From: Candidatus Mnemosynella biddleae
GTDB taxonomy: Archaea; Halobacteriota; Archaeoglobi; Mnemosynellales; Mnemosynellaceae
Direction: 5' to 3'
DNA: 64,000 nt
NCBI GenBank assembly: GCA_002011165.2
Contig: MTMI02000010.1
Location: 1-64,000 of the forward strand
The translations under genes were made by a program, and so were the position numbers. Shown piece by piece: positions 26,194 through 36,168 of this stretch. Within the stretch, counting starts at the first letter, position 1, and every line of letters begins with the position of its first letter. The notes beneath the pieces were generated by a model, which saw nothing but the letters and a program-made list of their open reading frames with translations, was not told the DNA's origin and did no database searches.

Positions 26194-27055
26194 ATGGGAG
26201 ATATTGGAGATATTGATTAAGCAAATTGGCGGATTTATCAATGAGCTCGGATCGTTCCTACCCGATTTCAGAGAACTATCGTTTTTATTGATCGTATTTG
26301 CAGCAGCTTTTTTGTATTTTGGGAGAATTGTAGGGGATACCAGAGTAGAAAAATACGATAAGGCTGGATACTATCTGGCAGGTTTTTATTTTACTATAAT
26401 TTACGTATTCCTCTCCTTGGCTGTTACGATCAAATTGTACCCATATTTCGGTTCTAAACTAAATTTGCCATTAGTATTTGCGATCCATGTTTTGATATTG
26501 TCATTTCTTCTTGTGAATTTTAGAGCGCACCATATTCTGAGACAGCACGGATTTATTGAGGTTTTCAAAAAAGAGCTTGAAAGAAAAATTTCAGAAATGA
26601 AGAGAAAAAAGACAACGTTGGGAAAACTAATGGAGAAATACGAGCCAAAATTGGGAATTAGTTATGTTGAGTTCATCATGAAAATATTCTACGAGTATCC
26701 GATCAAAGTATTCAGTAACCAATATGTTCTCCTTTTTCTTTCTATTTTGGTATTCTCAGCTCTGCTCAAGGTGATTCAGACAGAAATCGACCTGCTAGTA
26801 CTCACAGGGATATTTATTCTTACATTATCGAATTTAACAATGATGGCATTTGCGTACGGATATGGATCCGCATATTACCCACCTGCAAAACTTATACTCG
26901 ATGATGAGACAGTTATTTGCGGAAAGATCTTGAAATTTGGCGAATTCATTTATTTGATTGATGGAGACAGGAAGATCTTCGTTAACAGCAGTAAAGTGAA
27001 GGTAATTGAAGAAAGTTTATTTAAAGACGTTGATCCGTGTAAGGGTAAAAAATAA
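26180..27055 (+). CDS. Membrane protein of the R-M operon, unknown function
   Basis: The 291-residue protein has about five hydrophobic helices (near residues 30-50, 65-90, 95-115, 180-200 and 205-225), separated by a basic cytoplasmic-looking loop at about 120-160, and ends in a soluble beta-rich domain. The TTG start lies inside the end of hsdS, so it is co-translated. I recognise no family. Membrane partners beside nucleases suggest a defence effector, but that is inference. Confidence 0.6.
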   Translation: MGNPEWEILEILIKQIGGFINELGSFLPDFRELSFLLIVFAAAFLYFGRIVGDTRVEKYDKAGYYLAGFYFTIIYVFLSLAVTIKLYPYFGSKLNLPLVFAIHVLILSFLLVNFRAHHILRQHGFIEVFKKELERKISEMKRKKTTLGKLMEKYEPKLGISYVEFIMKIFYEYPIKVFSNQYVLLFLSILVFSALLKVIQTEIDLLVLTGIFILTLSNLTMMAFAYGYGSAYYPPAKLILDDETVICGKILKFGEFIYLIDGDRKIFVNSSKVKVIEESLFKDVDPCKGKK

Positions 27056-27368
27056 CGGCATTGAAAAGAATGATGGTCCCTTTTCAAAGTTTGATCATTC
27101 TGATTTTCCGTAGGTCTGAAATACCACTTAGAGTTGAAACTTTTCTTAAATAGAAGACATAGGTTGATTAGTTTATCAAACTCCTCTTAGCTACGACCTC
27201 ATTCCCTTTTTGATTAGGATAAAAAATAGCAGATCTTCCCAAGCTTGAAAAAGAAGTAGAAGAAAAGAACAATAGGGTTGCAAGAAAGAAATGCGACTAA
27301 AGTAACAAAAACTAACTTTCAATATCTTCGAAATAATTTTATCTGCGTGAACTGTAAACTCGGTTATA
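27056..27368. other. Gap before hsdR, with one hairpin
   Basis: The 313 bases contain no coding sequence that I can support. Just after the upstream stop, TTGAAAAG (27061-27068) pairs with CTTTTCAA (27080-27087), which may be a transcript end. Its weak AT-rich stem is not followed by a T-run. The rest is featureless and AT-rich. Confidence 0.4.
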
Positions 27369-30251
27369 GTGAGAAGAGAGAAAATTCAATCTGAAGATTA
27401 TCTTTCGAAAATTCTGGAGTTGTTTGGCTGGGAGTATAAATCTCTAAAACCAGACGATGTTCTGGCAATAGAGGAATTCAGGAATTCTTTAAAAAGAATT
27501 AATGACGTTAGCGATGAGGAAATTGATGAAGTTATAAATTACCTCACAACTCGCTCCTTCGATGCTGAAGGTTGTATTCAGATCCTTGAAGCGATAAAAA
27601 GGGGAGTAACGATAAAGGATAAAGAGGGCAATCTGAAAACCATAAAGGTGATCGATTTCTCAAATCTGAAAGACAACAGCCTCGTTTATGCGAGACAAGT
27701 AGATTACGGCAGCATAATTCCAGATATAACGCTCTTCGTTAACGGCATACCCATTGCGATCATCGAATGCAAGAGAATGGCAAAGAGCTGGAAGGAGGGA
27801 TATGAGCAGATAAAGAGATACGAAAGAGATGTTCCCGAGCTTTTCAAATACGTTCAGGTGGGCTTCAGCTTTGCCGACAGGCTCGTTTACTTCCCGGTAG
27901 TTAGATGGCTTGAAAGTGTTCCCGTTTACGAATGGAAGCCAGAATTTGAAATTCTCAAAACAGAGACTCTCCTCGACATAATTCGCCATTACACTTACTA
28001 CAGAGAGCGGGACGGGGAGATCGCGAAGGTTCTCCCGAGATACATGCAGTACAGAGCGGCGAATGCAATAGCAGATAGAGCCGTAAAATACGCTAAAGGA
28101 ATAGAAGACAGGAACAAAGGGTTAGTATGGCACTGGCAGGGAACGGGAAAAACATTAACAATGATCTTTGCCGCTGAGAAGATTAGAGATTTGCTCGGCA
28201 ATCCAACAATCTTCTTCATCGTCGATAGAGTTGAGCTTCAAAACCAGCTCTCAGATGAATTCAAGAACCTGAAAATTCACGCTGAGATCATTGGAAGCAT
28301 TGATCATTTGAGACGGGTTTTAAGCCACGCTGACGGAAAGAGAGGCTACTTCATAACCCTTGTTCACAAATTCAGGGAGGAGGAGCTTACAGATCTGAGA
28401 AAAGAGATGGAGAGACAGAACTGGAGCATAATGAAGAGAAAGGACGTGATCTGCCTGATTGATGAGGGTCACAGAACGCAGTATGGTGAGCTTGCAGCCA
28501 GCATGAGAAGTTTACTGAGGAATGCAAGCTTCTTTGCATTCACGGGAACGCCGATAGCGAAGAAGGGCAGAGATACTTATGCTGTCTTCGGTTACCCAGA
28601 TGAGCCTTACATCGATAAATACTTCATAGTCGACTCTATTCAGGATGGATTCACCGTAAAGATTGCTTATCAGTCAAGGCTTGATGAAGTGCATCTCGAT
28701 AGAGAGAATTTGGAGGTATTTCTATCATCAAAGCTTGAAGAGATTCCGGAGGAATATAGAGAAAGGGTTGAGGAGGATCTAAAGAGAAGGCTGAACAGGA
28801 TTAAAGTCATCCTTGAGGATGAAAAAAGGATTGAGAGGATAGCGAGAGATATTGCGAGCCACTACATAAAGAACGTGAAGCCATTCAAAGCGATGGTCGT
28901 TGGTGTTAGCAGAAAAGCATGTCTCTCGTACAAAAAGGTTCTCGACAAGTTCCTAAAACCGCATGAAACTGAGATCGTTATGACATTCTCACAGAATGAT
29001 TCCAAACAAATGCTTGATTACATGCAGGAGCAGATGAAGAAGTACGGGAAGAATGAGTTAAAGCAGGTTCACGAAGAGATAATTATGAGGTTCAGGAGAG
29101 CAGAGAATCCCAAGATCCTTATAGTTACTGATATGCTCCTTACAGGCTTTGATGCTCCAATTCTGCAAACCATGTATCTCGATAAACCGCTGAAGGAGCA
29201 CAGGCTACTACAGGCAATAGCAAGAACGAACCGGCCGTTCATGAAAGAAGGTGAAAATCTGAAGGGAGCAGGATTGATAATTGATTATGTCGGAGTCTTC
29301 AAGCATTTGAAGAGGGCTTTCGAGATGTACGAAGAGGAGGATATCAGAGGTGCTGCATACAATCTGAATGAGATCAAAGAGGAGCTTAGAATGAAGATTG
29401 ACGAAATCTTCAGCCTTTTTGAATTCCCCTTATCTCATGACAGAGAGACTATGGATCGGGCTATTCTTGTTCTTGATGAAAAGATCGATGAATTCAGGAA
29501 ACTCTACTTCGAAATCAGAAATCTCTACAGGCTTCTGCTTGAAGATAGGGTTGAGTTCAAAGAAAAATTCGATCTGCTTACCGAACTGTATTACGCTTAC
29601 TTACAGAGAAATAACGGGCTCGATGCGGAAATTGAGCAGAAAAAGGATCAGTTCTACAGAGAAGCTCTGAAGTTCATACACGAAACCATAGATGTTGGGA
29701 GAATAAAGAAAGACTATCCTGCTGTTGTTATTGATGACGAGTTCATAAAGAAGATCGCAGAGAGAAGGGATGGAAGAAAGTTCTATGATCTACTCTTTGC
29801 TGTCAAGAGCTACACGAGAGATGCTGCTGACGAGACGATTGTAGAAAGAGTTAACAGGATTGTTAGAGAGTGGAATGAGAGAGCAAAGGATATTGAAGAG
29901 CTTTATAATGAGCTCAAAGATATAGCTGAGAGAATAAACGAGGAGAGGAAGGAAAAAGAGAGGCTCGGACTGAGCGAAAAAGAGTACAGAATTTTCAGGC
30001 TTTTGAAGGGACATTTAATCGCTGAGATCGATGATGTCAAAATCGTTAGCCTGTTGAGGGAGATGATGAGTGAAATTGAAGGCATGCTGTTTCCGAGGTG
30101 GTATGAGAAAGGTGAGATGGTTAATGAGGTTTCAAGAAAAGTTCTGCTGTTTCTAATTAGAAACTTTAAAGATAAGCTTGATGTGCAGAGAGTGAGAGAC
30201 GATATTGTGCGATTTATGATAATATATGCCGAGAGACATGAGAATGGATGA
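27369..30251 (+). CDS. hsdR: Type I restriction endonuclease subunit HsdR
   Basis: The 960-residue protein has the PD-(D/E)XK nuclease motif IAIIECKRM near residue 133. Its SF2 motor has Walker A WQGTGKTLTM near 257, DEGH near 364 and the motif VI segment QAIARTNRP near 617, and a helical C-terminal region binds HsdM. It translocates DNA and cuts unmethylated foreign DNA. It starts with GTG after a 313-base gap, so it may have its own promoter. It overlaps the metallopeptidase gene by eight bases. Confidence 0.95.
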   Translation: MRREKIQSEDYLSKILELFGWEYKSLKPDDVLAIEEFRNSLKRINDVSDEEIDEVINYLTTRSFDAEGCIQILEAIKRGVTIKDKEGNLKTIKVIDFSNLKDNSLVYARQVDYGSIIPDITLFVNGIPIAIIECKRMAKSWKEGYEQIKRYERDVPELFKYVQVGFSFADRLVYFPVVRWLESVPVYEWKPEFEILKTETLLDIIRHYTYYRERDGEIAKVLPRYMQYRAANAIADRAVKYAKGIEDRNKGLVWHWQGTGKTLTMIFAAEKIRDLLGNPTIFFIVDRVELQNQLSDEFKNLKIHAEIIGSIDHLRRVLSHADGKRGYFITLVHKFREEELTDLRKEMERQNWSIMKRKDVICLIDEGHRTQYGELAASMRSLLRNASFFAFTGTPIAKKGRDTYAVFGYPDEPYIDKYFIVDSIQDGFTVKIAYQSRLDEVHLDRENLEVFLSSKLEEIPEEYRERVEEDLKRRLNRIKVILEDEKRIERIARDIASHYIKNVKPFKAMVVGVSRKACLSYKKVLDKFLKPHETEIVMTFSQNDSKQMLDYMQEQMKKYGKNELKQVHEEIIMRFRRAENPKILIVTDMLLTGFDAPILQTMYLDKPLKEHRLLQAIARTNRPFMKEGENLKGAGLIIDYVGVFKHLKRAFEMYEEEDIRGAAYNLNEIKEELRMKIDEIFSLFEFPLSHDRETMDRAILVLDEKIDEFRKLYFEIRNLYRLLLEDRVEFKEKFDLLTELYYAYLQRNNGLDAEIEQKKDQFYREALKFIHETIDVGRIKKDYPAVVIDDEFIKKIAERRDGRKFYDLLFAVKSYTRDAADETIVERVNRIVREWNERAKDIEELYNELKDIAERINEERKEKERLGLSEKEYRIFRLLKGHLIAEIDDVKIVSLLREMMSEIEGMLFPRWYEKGEMVNEVSRKVLLFLIRNFKDKLDVQRVRDDIVRFMIIYAERHENG

Positions 30252-30906
30252 AATAGTGGTAGAGAGGAGGCACGTAAAGAACGCGAGAATCTCGATTCTT
30301 CCAGATGGCATAATCAGAGTTGTAGCTCCTCCAAATTTCGATGTGGAGAGCTTCGTGAGAGAGCACGCAGAGTGGATTGAGAAAAGAAAGAACGAAATTG
30401 AAGAAGTTGCGAAGGAAATCAAAGGTAAAGAAGATCTCTTCCTCTTCAACGGGAAGTTCTATCATCTTGTAACGGATGAGAGCTTTGAAGTACAAAAAGG
30501 TGATGAGATTGGAATCGTAAAGTATCGCACTCTCAAAAATCTGAAAAAAGAGCTCGTGAAATTGTTGCGAGATGAACTGAAAGATGTCGTAGCATTCTAT
30601 TCGAGACTTCTTGGTGTGAAATACAGGAGAATTTTCATAAGAATGCAGAAAACTAAGTGGGCGAGTTGTTCCTCTAAACTGAATCTGAGCTTCAATCTTG
30701 CGACGCTCGCTCTACCGAGAAACCTGAGAGAGTATATAGTTATTCATGAGCTGACTCATCTCATTGAGCCAAAGCATTCAAAGGCTTTTTGGGAGCTCGT
30801 TGGCTTCTATTATCCGGATTACAGAAGAGCTGAGGAAGAGCTGAAAACTTACTGGATCTTTGTTGAGAGGAACAAAGTCTGGAAGAAGATGAGAGAGATT
30901 AGATAA
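30244..30906 (+). CDS. YgjP/DUF45-family zinc metallopeptidase
   Basis: The 220-residue protein has the helical segment VIHELTHLIEPKHSKAFW, the HExxH-type zinc site with a downstream His, and WASCSSK upstream of it, both characteristic of the DUF45 (YgjP-like) group. Genes of this family are often attached to type I R-M operons, as here. The role in restriction is unknown. The ATG 30244 overlaps the hsdR stop. Confidence 0.85.
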   Translation: MDEIVVERRHVKNARISILPDGIIRVVAPPNFDVESFVREHAEWIEKRKNEIEEVAKEIKGKEDLFLFNGKFYHLVTDESFEVQKGDEIGIVKYRTLKNLKKELVKLLRDELKDVVAFYSRLLGVKYRRIFIRMQKTKWASCSSKLNLSFNLATLALPRNLREYIVIHELTHLIEPKHSKAFWELVGFYYPDYRRAEEELKTYWIFVERNKVWKKMREIR

Positions 30907-31042
30907 CAAGTGAGAATTATGGCTTATTGTCTTTCAACTCTCTTTTCAGTTTTCCTCGAAAATTCCACTAACTTTTTATGAATCTTTCTGTGAAAAATCT
31001 TTAAATCTCGATGAGAAGAGATCTCTTTTCAGGTGAATTTCC

Positions 31043-31401
31043 ATGCCCTACTGGCTCTGCATCACCAATGAAGAAAACTGGAAGGTGATCAAAGAAAAAA
31101 CATCTGGGGCGTTCCTGAAAGACATGAAAACACCATCGCAAAAGTCAAACCCGGAGATAAGCTTCTGATTTACGTTAAACAGGAAAGAGATAAAGACGAG
31201 GTGAGAGAGCTGAGGATCGTTGCTGTTTACGAAGCAGCTTCTGAAGTTTTCAGAGATTCTTCAAGAATCTTCAAATCTCCACCGAAGATGAGGAACGAAA
31301 CTTTTCCGCTGAGGATTAAGCTCAAAAACTCATATGTACTTATTTTCAAAATTAACCACTTACAATTTCCGATACAAAAGAGGTCTTCCCCCTTAAAATG
31401 A
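31043..31401 (+). pseudogene. EVE-domain protein, frameshifted and truncated
   Basis: The start [19 protein letters not shown] follows AGGTGAATT. The frame then breaks in the A-run near 31095; restoring one A gives [26 protein letters not shown], the EVE/PUA-like core. The second frame runs on from 31201 as [17 protein letters not shown] but the domain end is replaced by sequence antisense to the rhomboid gene. EVE proteins bind modified bases and accompany modification-dependent restriction, so this is a dead defence gene. Confidence 0.75.
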
Positions 31402-32170
31402 TATACAGCAAATATGGCACGATAATCCCAAAAATGAGGCCGAATAGATGGCCCGGAATGTTAACTATATTTCCATTTGATATTAGATCTTTTGGAAACA
31501 TGGATGTAAGGAAAAAGAGATACGCTATTATCAACCCAAATCCAGCTGTTATTCTCTTTCTTTTGGCTCTGTTTCTTGCATGCCTGTTAGCAACTACGTA
31601 AAACGGTAATAGGGCAATAAGTAGCATACCAAGAGAGAAGACATTCAGTATCCCAAAATAGGTAGAGACGAAATAATATAAAGTGGTGCACATGAGAAAT
31701 AAGAAGGAGTAGGAATAATCTTTTTCATCAAATGTAATCAATAAAACAGCGCCATAACCAAACAATCCCATTACAGCTCCAACAACAGCAGAAAATCCGT
31801 AAATACTGCTCTCGCCACTATAATATGGTATGGCCCATAGTGAATAAATTGAAGAGAGAAAAGGGACTACTACTAAAATTGAGAGTAGTGAATATCTAAA
31901 AATTTTAATGTAACCAAAGTAGTTGTAAAGAAATAGTGAAACAAATCCAAATACTAAATAGTAAGTTAGATTTCCTGTTAAGTGATTCCACTCGTAGTGA
32001 ACAAAATTTGTGGTGTAAAGAGATAGAATGGATAGATCTTCTGCGTTTAGAGTAATTACTTTCTTAAATTCTGGTGGTAAGTAATAGATCAATAAGCATA
32101 CAAATGTTGGAAGCAAAAAGAAAACGATCTCTGGAAGGAATTTCTTACGTATCTGGAGTGCATCTAACAT
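31352..32170 (-). CDS. Rhomboid-family intramembrane serine protease
   Basis: The 272-residue protein has seven or so hydrophobic helices. Rhomboid hallmarks are present: [11 protein letters not shown] in loop or helix 2, the serine site [12 protein letters not shown] near residue 128, and the histidine helix [10 protein letters not shown] near residue 242. It would cleave membrane-anchored proteins. It starts three bases after the preceding small gene, with GGAG upstream. A decayed homologue lies inverted at 33.9-34.1 kb. Confidence 0.85.
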   Translation of the reverse strand: MLDALQIRKKFLPEIVFFLLPTFVCLLIYYLPPEFKKVITLNAEDLSILSLYTTNFVHYEWNHLTGNLTYYLVFGFVSLFLYNYFGYIKIFRYSLLSILVVVPFLSSIYSLWAIPYYSGESSIYGFSAVVGAVMGLFGYGAVLLITFDEKDYSYSFLFLMCTTLYYFVSTYFGILNVFSLGMLLIALLPFYVVANRHARNRAKRKRITAGFGLIIAYLFFLTSMFPKDLISNGNIVNIPGHLFGLIFGIIVPYLLYIILRGKTSFVSEIVSG

Positions 32171-32173
32171 CTT

Positions 32174-32449
32174 TTACCATTCTCCTCTTGATATCCTCCT
32201 GTCATGTAGTATTGCCCAAACATATGCCGGTCCTCGCACAATATTATTGATGACTCCCGGTCCCTTTATTGGAACCATCTCATAAGCCTTTTCGAAATTG
32301 CTTCTGTAGAGCGGGTATCCTGTTCTGTCCGGAATAACATACTCTCCTTCCACTCTGTAAACAAACTTAAGTCCGGTTTTAGTTCTAAATGTCTCGCCTG
32401 CGTGCTCCTCTATCCGCCTCCAGACCTCACTAAAAGGTGGCTTGGACAT
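32174..32449 (-). CDS. Small hypothetical protein
   Basis: The 91-residue soluble protein starts MSKPPFSEVWRRIEEHAGE. It has an aromatic, charged core and no recognisable motif. It is three bases upstream of the rhomboid gene and so co-transcribed with it. Proteins that start like this occur near archaeal defence genes, but I cannot assign a family. Confidence 0.5.
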   Translation of the reverse strand: MSKPPFSEVWRRIEEHAGETFRTKTGLKFVYRVEGEYVIPDRTGYPLYRSNFEKAYEMVPIKGPGVINNIVRGPAYVWAILHDRRISRGEW

Positions 32450-32663
32450 AGAAACTCACCGAAAAAGAGATCTCTTCTAACCGAGATTTAAAGATTTTTT
32501 AACAACATGGCTCTGGTAACTTAATGTTGGTAATAACGACTTGGGGGGTATGTGGAGCTCGAAGGTTTTTGGGGAAACGTAAGCGAACTGCATACACCTA
32601 TGTAGCAGACCCAAGTGTACCAAGGAAGAGACACAAAGTACCAAAAGAGTTCTGGAGGTTCGC

Positions 32664-33827
32664 TTACCTTTTGATAAATTCGACGATTTCATTTGTATCC
32701 AACCTATCAACTGCAAAATACAAATCATAGAAGCTGTAGACTTCTGATAATAAGTCAAAGACTTCCTTAAGTGGCAGGTTCTTTAGTAGTGTCAACTTAA
32801 TGATTCTCTCAAGATTTTTCAGGAGTTCCTCAATTTTCCTTTCTTGTCCATAGGATTTGGAACAATTCCTCAAGATAATCTTCCCATCTTCACTTAAGGT
32901 AATTATACCTACATCCTCGAAAGGAATAAATCCTAGTTCCTCAGGTTTTCCTCCAATAGTTTTTGCTCTTTCTTCCTCGAATGGAAGAGCAACATACCCT
33001 TCATTATAACATCCGTAACCCAGATATTTCAACACCTGTCGTCGTCCAGCAGAAAATCTCCCAGAATCCGTTGGGCTTTCTACCTCAATTACCACAGATT
33101 TTGTTTCTTCAATTCTATGTCTCGCTGTTCTCTCACCCAATACATCCAATAACTCAAGTTCATTTAAATAAAAGCCACCACTTATGATCTTTAAGTCTAT
33201 CAGCTTGTTCTGCAGTTCTGGTATCTTTACGGCAAATAAATCTGGACCTCCTGGCCCCATTGTTAGCCTCTCACTGAATTTGTCAACAATAAAACCTTTA
33301 CCTCTAAGGAACGAAGAAGTAATATACTCCATTATACCTTCATCTATGTATCTTCGAGGTAATCCTCCACTCCTCTCGTAATAGCCTTCTCTGAATAAAA
33401 TAAAATCTGTTGGATTTAATCCTTCTGCTTTAATTTCCTCTAACACACTACTGTCATTCCCAAAAAGCAAATATTTTTCTTTTGAATCAAAGAATTCAGG
33501 TACCATCTTTTTTATAAAATTCAAGGAAGGAGATAATAGTGGATTTAGTTGCGAATCCATTGTACTCTCATTCAAAAAAATATCTTCCACACGCACAGAT
33601 GGGCAAGGATTAGGAAAACGTAATACTTTACCATCTTTTGTTGGAATTGCTACTCTAAAAGGGGCCCTCCACCATAAATCAAAATCAGTTGGCCCAGGTG
33701 GGCCCATAACCTGAGACATATAGATTGCTTCATAAATCGGAATTTTAAAAGCAGTTCTTCCTAGGATTGTTGTTTTTTCAAATCCCAAATTACTGAATAC
33801 ATTTTCCCAAAATTCATTTGAAATCAC
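32664..33827 (-). CDS. Putative PD-(D/E)XK nuclease-like protein
   Basis: The 387-residue protein has GPGGPDLFAVKI near residue 206 and SVVIEVESPTDSG near residue 258, which fit the D...ExE/K core of restriction-like nucleases, followed by QVLKYLGYG. The N-terminal third is unrecognised. It starts with GTG. Its high AT content and place between two rhomboid genes suggest acquired DNA. A substrate cannot be inferred. Confidence 0.5.
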   Translation of the reverse strand: MISNEFWENVFSNLGFEKTTILGRTAFKIPIYEAIYMSQVMGPPGPTDFDLWWRAPFRVAIPTKDGKVLRFPNPCPSVRVEDIFLNESTMDSQLNPLLSPSLNFIKKMVPEFFDSKEKYLLFGNDSSVLEEIKAEGLNPTDFILFREGYYERSGGLPRRYIDEGIMEYITSSFLRGKGFIVDKFSERLTMGPGGPDLFAVKIPELQNKLIDLKIISGGFYLNELELLDVLGERTARHRIEETKSVVIEVESPTDSGRFSAGRRQVLKYLGYGCYNEGYVALPFEEERAKTIGGKPEELGFIPFEDVGIITLSEDGKIILRNCSKSYGQERKIEELLKNLERIIKLTLLKNLPLKEVFDLLSEVYSFYDLYFAVDRLDTNEIVEFIKR

Positions 33828-33909
33828 GGTATCACTTTCATAAAGGTATTAACTTCTGAAATTATTAACTCTTGCGAACTCCCCGAATTTCGTTAACAAA
33901 AGAACATTT

Positions 33910-34099
33910 GAAGCAGTACGGAATTTCTAGATGCTCTTCTATCGAACATCCTCTTCTACGCCCTCTCGCTCTTCTTCCTCTTCTCCGAAGTCTTGATTGT
34001 GGGGGGCGCATCATAAACGTCCACGCCCATCTCTTCGGCCTGTTCATCGGAGCGACAACTCCCTATCTGCTGACCCTCAGGAAAAAAGAGCTTCAGTAG
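33910..34099 (+). pseudogene. Rhomboid protease C-terminal remnant
   Basis: One frame reads FLDALLSNILFYALSLFFLF, a membrane helix, up to a G-run near 34000. After a one-base shift the next frame reads INVHAHLFGLFIGATTPYLL, which aligns with the last catalytic helix of the intact rhomboid gene at 31.4-32.2 kb. Everything upstream is lost. The end overlaps the convergent Hef-like gene. Confidence 0.65.
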
Positions 34100-36168
34100 A
34101 TCACCTCCCTCACCCTCATGCAGAGAACTCCATCCTTCCTGTAGAGCTCGCCTCTGACTCTGAGCCTCTCTCCCTTCCTCAAACCAGAAGACAGAGGAAA
34201 ATCCTCGGCCATGAGCTTCGCTCTGAAGCTGTTGTTCACTAAGAGAGTTGCTCCTCCGTGATAGATCCTCTCCACAAGCACGTCGAAAATCCCGCTCTCT
34301 GGCACAGGAATCGAAATGGTGTCCCAGGTTGGAAGATAGATCTCTCCTCTTTCAGCAAGAACCTTCACCGCCTTCTTCAGGATCTCAGCCGAGAATCCCA
34401 TCTCTCTGGCCTCTCTGAAGATCCATCCGAGAGAGATCCTTCCAACTCCTCTCTGCATCTCCCTCCTCAGGGTCTCAAGGATCCACCTCTCAGCTCTCGA
34501 AACCTCTCTCAGAAGCTCCGGATCCTGAGACTCCTTCTCTGCGAAGTCCTCCAGCGTGACCTGAAATCTTACGGGAGCGGGTCTCCTGATCTCTCTCCTC
34601 TCAGGTTCAGCACGGGAGACCTCGGGTCTCTCACCTCTCTTCAGCTGCCTGAGCTCCCTGTTGAGTTCTCTCATGATCCTCCTCATTCTTCTCGCTCTTC
34701 TCAGGCTGGAGTAGAAGTACCCCATGTCCACGGTTCTCTCCGCCGCAAGTATGATCACGCGCCCTTTCCTCTTCCTTCCCGTTCTCCCCTTCCTCTGGAT
34801 GAAGCGGATCTCAGAGGGAACGGGCTCGTAGAAGATCACGAGATCGGTTGAAGGAATATCAAGTCCCTCCTCAGCTATGCTCGTCGCAGCTATCACCCTT
34901 ATCTCTCCGCTCCTGAACCTCCTGAGAACTTCGATCTGCTCCTTCTGACTCAATCCTGAATCGCTGTTTCTCGATGCCTGACCGACGAACCTCTCGGCTC
35001 TGATTCCCCTCTCCCTCAGAGTCTCAACGATCTCATTCACCGTATCCCGGAACTGAGAGAAGATGATGATCCTCGAAGTTTCATTCGAGAGTTCCTCCTC
35101 AACGATCTTCACGAGCTCCCCGATCTTAGGATGAGACCTGCTCTTCTCCGTGAGCTCAAGAAGTCTTGAGAAGGAGAGATGAGAGGTTATCAGCTCGTAA
35201 CTCCTCTTCTCCTCATCTCCAAGCTTCAGAAGGAAGTTCCTGAGCTGCCTCATACCCTGGGTCTCGAGAAGTTCGAGAGCGTGGAAGAGACTCAAGCACG
35301 CGCTCTGCTCAACAACAGCCTGATAGACCCATCCGCTCCTCTCTCCACCGTTCATGAGCTCTCTCAGCTCCTCACCGAGAGACAGGAGATCGCTCTTCGT
35401 CACGTGCTTCGGACTCTTTTTGATGAGTCCCATATTCTTCAGAGATGAGAGACGCTCCTCGATCATGCTCCTGAGGATCCTAGAGACCTCCCGATATTCT
35501 TCAGGAAGCCTCACCCTCCTCCACTCTATCTCTATGCCTGGAATGTAGGGCTTCACATCTTCATCCTCTTCGGATCTGTAGACCACGCGCTCGATGAACA
35601 GAGACTCGCAGACGCTCCTTATTCTCTCCTTATCCCCACCGGGACTTGCGGTTAAAGCGAGAATCACGGGGAAGGAGCTCCTTCTGATGTAGTCTCTCGC
35701 AACGAATGTGTACGCGTAGTTCTTCACCGCTCTGTGAGCTTCATCGAAGATCAGGAGGGAGAACTCGGAGAGATCGAGGATTCCCCTCTCGATGTCGTTC
35801 TTCACGATTTGAGGTGTGGAGAAGAAGATCCTTCCGCCTCTCCACAGCATCCTCCTCTTTTTCGGATCCACCTTTCCGGTGATTGCAACGAGAGATCTCT
35901 CCTCAACGTTCATCATCTCAGCGAAGCTATCTCTGTGCTGGAGCACGAGAGGTCTCGTCGGAGCCATCATGAGAATCTTCATCTCCGGATTCCTCTGGAG
36001 GTAGTAGGCCGAGAGAAGAACAGCTATCACCGTCTTTCCGAGAGCGGTGGGAAGGACGACGAGAGCATTCCTGTCTATGGTCTCAATCAGAATGCTCTGC
36101 TGATAGAGCCTCGACTCAACCTTTCCGCTTTTTATCAGCGGGTGCTCCACGTAGCTCACTTCACTCAA
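34093..36168 (-). CDS. Hef/FANCM-type SF2 helicase without a nuclease domain
   Basis: The 691-residue protein has N-terminal SF2 motifs: VVLPTALGKTVIAV (Walker A, near residue 37), LIFDEAHRA, LALTASPGG, and later FIQRKGRTGRKRKG near residue 465. This is the Hef/MPH1 helicase pattern, with the usual helical insert between the motor domains. The C-terminus, about 540-691, is a helical and OB-like region, not the XPF nuclease of full Hef. It would act at stalled forks. The TTG start follows GAGGTG in the end of the upstream nuclease gene, so the two are coupled. Confidence 0.8.
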   Translation of the reverse strand: MSEVSYVEHPLIKSGKVESRLYQQSILIETIDRNALVVLPTALGKTVIAVLLSAYYLQRNPEMKILMMAPTRPLVLQHRDSFAEMMNVEERSLVAITGKVDPKKRRMLWRGGRIFFSTPQIVKNDIERGILDLSEFSLLIFDEAHRAVKNYAYTFVARDYIRRSSFPVILALTASPGGDKERIRSVCESLFIERVVYRSEEDEDVKPYIPGIEIEWRRVRLPEEYREVSRILRSMIEERLSSLKNMGLIKKSPKHVTKSDLLSLGEELRELMNGGERSGWVYQAVVEQSACLSLFHALELLETQGMRQLRNFLLKLGDEEKRSYELITSHLSFSRLLELTEKSRSHPKIGELVKIVEEELSNETSRIIIFSQFRDTVNEIVETLRERGIRAERFVGQASRNSDSGLSQKEQIEVLRRFRSGEIRVIAATSIAEEGLDIPSTDLVIFYEPVPSEIRFIQRKGRTGRKRKGRVIILAAERTVDMGYFYSSLRRARRMRRIMRELNRELRQLKRGERPEVSRAEPERREIRRPAPVRFQVTLEDFAEKESQDPELLREVSRAERWILETLRREMQRGVGRISLGWIFREAREMGFSAEILKKAVKVLAERGEIYLPTWDTISIPVPESGIFDVLVERIYHGGATLLVNNSFRAKLMAEDFPLSSGLRKGERLRVRGELYRKDGVLCMRVREVIY

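Noticed and set aside
27061-27087. Firm intrinsic terminator after the membrane protein gene
   Set aside because: The stem is AT-rich and no T-run follows, so it is listed only as a possible hairpin.
32524-32730. A 68-codon plus-strand frame with a basic, protein-like middle
   Set aside because: No convincing ribosome site and the second half is antisense to the nuclease-like gene; it may be a remnant but has no recognisable family.
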